Of a stretch of 8,704 nucleotides of DNA, positions 5,501 through 8,704 are shown in pieces (the first letter of the stretch is position 1; every line of letters begins with the position of its first letter). The translations under genes were made by a program, and so were the position numbers. The stretch comes from Bacteroidota bacterium (GTDB lineage: Bacteria; Bacteroidota; Ignavibacteria; Ignavibacteriales; Ignavibacteriaceae): NCBI GenBank assembly GCA_023406915.1, contig JAEXTR010000105.1, forward strand, positions 1 to 8,704, given 5' to 3'. A model generated the notes under the pieces. That model was not told where the DNA came from. It searched no databases and saw nothing but the letters and a program-made list of their open reading frames with translations.

Positions 5501-6256
5501 TTAGGATACGGTGATTTCTGTATCGAGCGTACGGGTATAAGCAATGCTCTCCGGCGGAGTGATTGCGCTGGTATAGCTTTCGCCGCCATCACGGTAATCC
5601 TCATTGGTTACGATCACCGGCTCAGCCAGGGTAATAGTGATCTGGCCATAGCCGCGGGATACGCTGCCCCCAAGACCAGCGGACTGGAGAAGGCGTAACC
5701 CCTGCATGACATATTTGAGGTTATCTATGTCAGCCTTACCGCCGTCACCCATGTCATAAATGCCATAGATCAGTTCAAAGGCGAAGCAGCTGCCTTTAAC
5801 GACGCGTTCCTGGGATCTGGGGTTGGCTTCACTGGTGAGGCGGTTGATGTTGTTCTCACTCTTTTCCTCAGTGTACTGCAGACCGGTATCGAGAGTTTTC
5901 CAGGTATTAATAGTATCAGAAGTTGGGAAGGCATCCCTGATAATGAGGCGGGTAGGACCACGCTGGACACCTTTTTCCGCAGTCCCAAAAATACGGCAAA
6001 TAGGGTCTAACGGGTCAGTTGAGGAGTAAACCTCCCCATCTTTGTGTACTTTTTTGAGGGCGAACTCCAGAAGCATTCTCATTTTTCCCTTGATGGAGGA
6101 GGCAGGAATGTAAGGGTGATTTGTACTGGGATCACGCAATACGGGATTATCGACGCCACCGATTTCGAGTTTATCTTTGCTGCCACCGATATGAAGACCT
6201 GTGACGACTTCAATTTTTCCACGAAGGACTACATTTTTAAGAAACTGATACGACAT
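5501..6256 (-). CDS. csm3: Csm3, backbone RAMP and target-RNA nuclease
   Basis: Csm3 forms the helical backbone along the crRNA and cuts bound target RNA at 6-base intervals. The 251-residue protein lines up by eye with Staphylococcus epidermidis Csm3 over most of its length: KIEVVTGLHIGG (14-25), GGVDNPVLRDP (33-43), YIPASSIKGKMR (49-60), CRIFGTAEKG (87-96), ENNINRLT (134-141), ERVVKG (150-155) and glycine-rich GLGGSVSRGYGQ (194-205). Asp36 matches the catalytic Asp (D32 in S. epidermidis), so slicing should be retained. The start ATG at 6256 has AGGAG upstream with about 8 bases spacing; the 35-base gap to csm2 is the largest in the operon. A C-terminal tail of about 35 residues goes beyond the conserved core. 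Confidence 0.96.
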   Translation of the reverse strand: MSYQFLKNVVLRGKIEVVTGLHIGGSKDKLEIGGVDNPVLRDPSTNHPYIPASSIKGKMRMLLEFALKKVHKDGEVYSSTDPLDPICRIFGTAEKGVQRGPTRLIIRDAFPTSDTINTWKTLDTGLQYTEEKSENNINRLTSEANPRSQERVVKGSCFAFELIYGIYDMGDGGKADIDNLKYVMQGLRLLQSAGLGGSVSRGYGQITITLAEPVIVTNEDYRDGGESYTSAITPPESIAYTRTLDTEITVS

Positions 6257-6291
6257 AATAAATACTCCTATTACAATTGTTTACTGATCAA

Positions 6292-6690
6292 TTATTTTCC
6301 ACCATAGAAACGGTGATATGCAACAAGGGCCTCTACGAGGCGGATGAAGTTCCAGGCTGCCTCTTCTTTGTTTGCAGATGCCACGGTAGCGTCCACGCCA
6401 TGCTTCATCATTTCATAGAAGGTGTTGAACTCTGGTTTTGAAGCAAATCTTCCCTTGATGTATGCGACCTTCGGTTTGAGGAGTATGATATCCCGCCGAA
6501 TATCATCAGAGACCTCCTTGTTTGTTCTCAATCTGGCTCTTATATCCTGAATTGAGGCAAAGACATTGCGTATCTGGTTTGTTTTTATCTGCGCAAACGA
6601 CTTACCGTAATGGTCTGCGAGTGAATCGATATCTTGAGGTTCTATGCTCGCCATATCCCTGACCGAGTTAAGAAATTCGGTATGTGTCAT
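6292..6690 (-). CDS. csm2: Csm2, small subunit of the type III-A complex
   Basis: Csm2 is the small alpha-helical subunit that stacks along Csm3 and helps hold the crRNA-target duplex. The 132-residue protein has the family pattern KTNQIRNVF (36-44), LLKPKVAYIKGR (70-81) and a terminal helix FIRLVEALVAYHRF (115-128) ending FYGGK. No catalytic residues are expected. The start is set at ATG 6690: AAAGGAG at 6698-6704 sits 7 bases upstream, and the ATG falls two bases after the cas10 stop. A TTG two codons earlier (6696) would extend the frame but overlaps the cas10 stop and is too close to the ribosome binding site. Confidence 0.94.
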   Translation of the reverse strand: MTHTEFLNSVRDMASIEPQDIDSLADHYGKSFAQIKTNQIRNVFASIQDIRARLRTNKEVSDDIRRDIILLKPKVAYIKGRFASKPEFNTFYEMMKHGVDATVASANKEEAAWNFIRLVEALVAYHRFYGGK

Positions 6691-6692
6691 AA

Positions 6693-8704
6693 TCAAGCTC
6701 CTTTGTTTTTTAATGAACGATTTTTCAGAATTACATAGCTAGCCGGAAAAATGAAATACTTCAGGTACTTTTGCTGATTCTGGTCCATAAGTATTTTTGC
6801 ATACGCCTTAACCTTTCTGTTCACTTTCCCGGATTCATCCGGTTTACCGGCTACAGCCTTTTCAAGTTCGGCATGCCTGACTTTCCGGCTATTATGTGAG
6901 AGGTAATACTTAATTTTACTCATCATGCGGAACATTTCGTCTGTTTTTTTCTCATCAGTATCCTGGAGATATATCTGCTGGATGTTTGCCATCAGAAAAT
7001 GGAGATGAGAGGGTTTAATCTCCTCATCACCACCAATACCCACGAGCGCATTAAACTCCTTCGCATATTTCAACTGGTCTTCAAAGTCCACCCAGTTCAT
7101 GATGCGATCGAAGACCTTGATGGAGCTTTTTTCGTTTGATGAGCCTTTTGCCTCATCGAGCCACTTTCCGGCGAATTCAGCAGCCTGGTTGACCGGGTAG
7201 GATGGTTTGCTGAAATAGAGACCGCCTGAGATGGTGAGCGAGGGATTCTTACCCGTGTATCTATGGAAATCAGTACGGACATCATTCACAAATTCAAGGC
7301 AGTTGATCCAGGAACCCACTACAAAGAGGTCATCGCCACCTGAGTAGGTGATATAGATGTTCCGTTTGGCGGCGAGTGTGTTGAGGTACCCGAGGAAGAA
7401 GAGGTTCAGGTCACGGGAGAGGTTGACCACGCGGGAGAGGGTTTCAATTCCCTTCCCCTTACCGGGCAACTTCAGACCGAATCCAAACACTGCGCCGAGG
7501 TTATCCACATCCATACGGAGAACGCCGAGGAGGGGGTAATCCAGAGTTTTGGCTTCTTCAGTTGTATTATCCCGCGCAGCGATATCCTTATACTCCATCA
7601 CCTCTCTGCCTGCATTCAGTGGGGCTGTGTTACCCAATAGCCTGAAACCGATGCATACGGGAACCTTCCCTGTGGTTTCCGGGCTGAGGGTTTCCCGCAC
7701 CTCATTATTTTCAGCATTATTCAGATGATAGACGCGAATATAGTCGGCGCCGCTGGTCTGGATTTCCTGCACAATCTTCCTCACCTCAGACTCTACCTCG
7801 GCGAAAGACCACCAGATGCCAAAAGGGGCAAAGGGAATCACGGTTTTCTCTTTTCCAATAGAATCAGGATATTTCCCTCCCTTTTGCCTCATCCACTGGA
7901 TCAGATAGCGGCTTTTGGGGATATGCATTCCTATATTTTCGAATAAATTATTGAGGTGAAATAAGTAACGCTCATAATCGTTCTCACATTTTTTGAGCAG
8001 TTTTTCATCTTCAGGGTCGAATACCTGAGTTTTGAAGGATGAAAAGTCTGCCGGCTTATATTCGCCTGAGAAGACCTGCCGGAGAACAGGATAGCTTTTG
8101 CGCTTCTTATTATTCTGCAGTTGAGTTATGACTGCCGTATGCCATTTGTTATAATCCTGATAGAGTGATGCATCCGCCTCAAGTGAGGCGGTAACCAGGT
8201 TCAGTTCCCCCTTGAACGCAGTGAAGAACCATTGCTGGATCGTGAATTCAGCCTCATTTAGTGCGGCGCGTACGGCAGTGCTGTTTGGCAGCAAGAGGAT
8301 GAAGTGACCGCCGCCATTGATGAGTACAGAGCCTCTGGTGACGCCGGCTGCACGGACAATAAAATCCGAGACGGTATCTGTGAGAAGGGTGATATAGAAA
8401 GACTTACCACGGAGGCGCTTTGCCTTACCCCCCTGATCAGCCTCAAGTTTTTTATTATCATAGATAAAAGACTGGATGCCGCTGATATCCGCTGCATAGA
8501 GGATAAAGGGTTTTTCGGTTTGGTCAGCTCCGCCATAAGCAACAGCGAGTGCAGCAATGGAACGGCAATGATCATACAGTGAGATATCAGGGTATGTTGC
8601 ACTGCAGGCTGCATTGACACGGGTGAGATATTTTTCCATCAGGAAGAGGAGTGTGTCAGCCAGAAGATTTGCAGTGGAGGGGGTTATGGTGCTGAGTTCC
8701 TTCA
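6693..8704 (-). CDS. cas10: Cas10/Csm1, large subunit with cyclic-oligoadenylate synthase motif (5' end off window)
   Basis: Cas10 is the signature subunit of type III systems; on target RNA binding its Palm domains make cyclic oligoadenylates, and an N-terminal HD domain may cut DNA. The frame stays open to the right edge, so the N-terminus with the HD motif is missing. The ATG at 8639 is internal: codons before it read ...LLADTLLFL, and the following SLYDHCRSIAA is conserved mid-N-terminal family sequence. Numbering from that Met: Palm1 ADISGIQSFIY (50-60), INGGGHFILLLPN (107-119), Palm2 LGVLRMDVDNLG (371-382) and YSGGDDLFVVG (432-442; GGDD at bases 7329-7340), so synthase activity is expected. 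The usual four-cysteine zinc finger between the Palms is absent: only C218 occurs in the corresponding region before LFENIG. The stop lies two bases before csm2. Confidence 0.96.
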   Translation of the reverse strand, partial: KELSTITPSTANLLADTLLFLMEKYLTRVNAACSATYPDISLYDHCRSIAALAVAYGGADQTEKPFILYAADISGIQSFIYDNKKLEADQGGKAKRLRGKSFYITLLTDTVSDFIVRAAGVTRGSVLINGGGHFILLLPNSTAVRAALNEAEFTIQQWFFTAFKGELNLVTASLEADASLYQDYNKWHTAVITQLQNNKKRKSYPVLRQVFSGEYKPADFSSFKTQVFDPEDEKLLKKCENDYERYLFHLNNLFENIGMHIPKSRYLIQWMRQKGGKYPDSIGKEKTVIPFAPFGIWWSFAEVESEVRKIVQEIQTSGADYIRVYHLNNAENNEVRETLSPETTGKVPVCIGFRLLGNTAPLNAGREVMEYKDIAARDNTTEEAKTLDYPLLGVLRMDVDNLGAVFGFGLKLPGKGKGIETLSRVVNLSRDLNLFFLGYLNTLAAKRNIYITYSGGDDLFVVGSWINCLEFVNDVRTDFHRYTGKNPSLTISGGLYFSKPSYPVNQAAEFAGKWLDEAKGSSNEKSSIKVFDRIMNWVDFEDQLKYAKEFNALVGIGGDEEIKPSHLHFLMANIQQIYLQDTDEKKTDEMFRMMSKIKYYLSHNSRKVRHAELEKAVAGKPDESGKVNRKVKAYAKILMDQNQQKYLKYFIFPASYVILKNRSLKNKGA
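6698..6704 (-). promoter_or_regulatory. Ribosome binding site deciding the csm2 start
   Basis: AAAGGAG on the minus strand lies inside the end of cas10, 7 bases before ATG 6690. The spacing to TTG 6696 would be only one base, so the ATG is the better start. Confidence 0.75.

Noticed and set aside
6694..6696. TTG as the csm2 start
   Set aside because: It overlaps the cas10 stop and is only one base from the AAAGGAG site; ATG at 6690 has ideal spacing.
8639..8704. Taking ATG at 8639 as the start of cas10
   Set aside because: The frame remains open to the window edge with sequence that continues the family N-terminal region, and a protein starting at 8639 would lack the HD domain. The gene is better described as partial.

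Overview
This window holds a type III-A (Csm) CRISPR-Cas locus. It carries two CRISPR array segments at the left and the effector operon on the minus strand over the remaining 80 percent. Reading the minus strand from the right edge, the order is cas10/csm1 (5' end off the window), csm2, csm3, csm4, csm5 and cas6. The genes are tightly packed, with 4-base overlaps or gaps of 2 to 35 bases and purine-rich ribosome binding sites before most starts, so they read as one polycistronic unit. No cas1, cas2, csm6 or can1/can2-like gene is in view. Adaptation and ring-nucleotide effector functions must lie outside the window or be supplied in trans.

Layout. Positions 1-217 are the end of array 1: a partial spacer, then three identical 37-base repeats with 42- and 40-base spacers. 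Positions 218-1262 are about 1 kb without repeats. Most of it is AT-rich. It holds a small hairpin-rich stretch, a possible gene-tail remnant near 640-749, and a compact unit of two very short reading frames (20 aa basic, 32 aa hydrophobic) followed by a strong hairpin/T-tract terminator. Positions 1263-1592 are array 2, with five repeats. Its first repeat has a 1-base deletion, the third has a substitution, and the last is cut to its first 16 bases. Positions 1593-1805 separate array 2 from cas6 and contain a 14-base inverted repeat followed by a T-run on the plus strand. From 1806 to the right edge are the cas genes.

The 3' truncation of the last repeat and the plus-strand terminator-like structure after it both suggest that the arrays are transcribed left to right, converging on the cas operon. 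In function, Cas6 would cut the pre-crRNA. Cas10 (GGDD present) and Csm2-Csm5 would then assemble on the crRNA into an RNA-targeting complex: Csm3 keeps the catalytic Asp for target cleavage, and Cas10 keeps the cyclic-oligoadenylate synthase motif. Noteworthy departures are a Cas10 without the usual zinc-finger cysteines, a Csm5 with a C-terminal extension of about 120 residues, and the small membrane-peptide unit between the arrays, whose design resembles Fst/Ldr-type type I toxins.

Organism. The cas genes have moderate GC and the intergenic DNA is AT-rich with many T-runs. Nothing in the window fixes the taxon. A methanogenic euryarchaeon of the Methanomicrobia type or a moderate-GC anaerobic bacterium would both fit; this is a guess.
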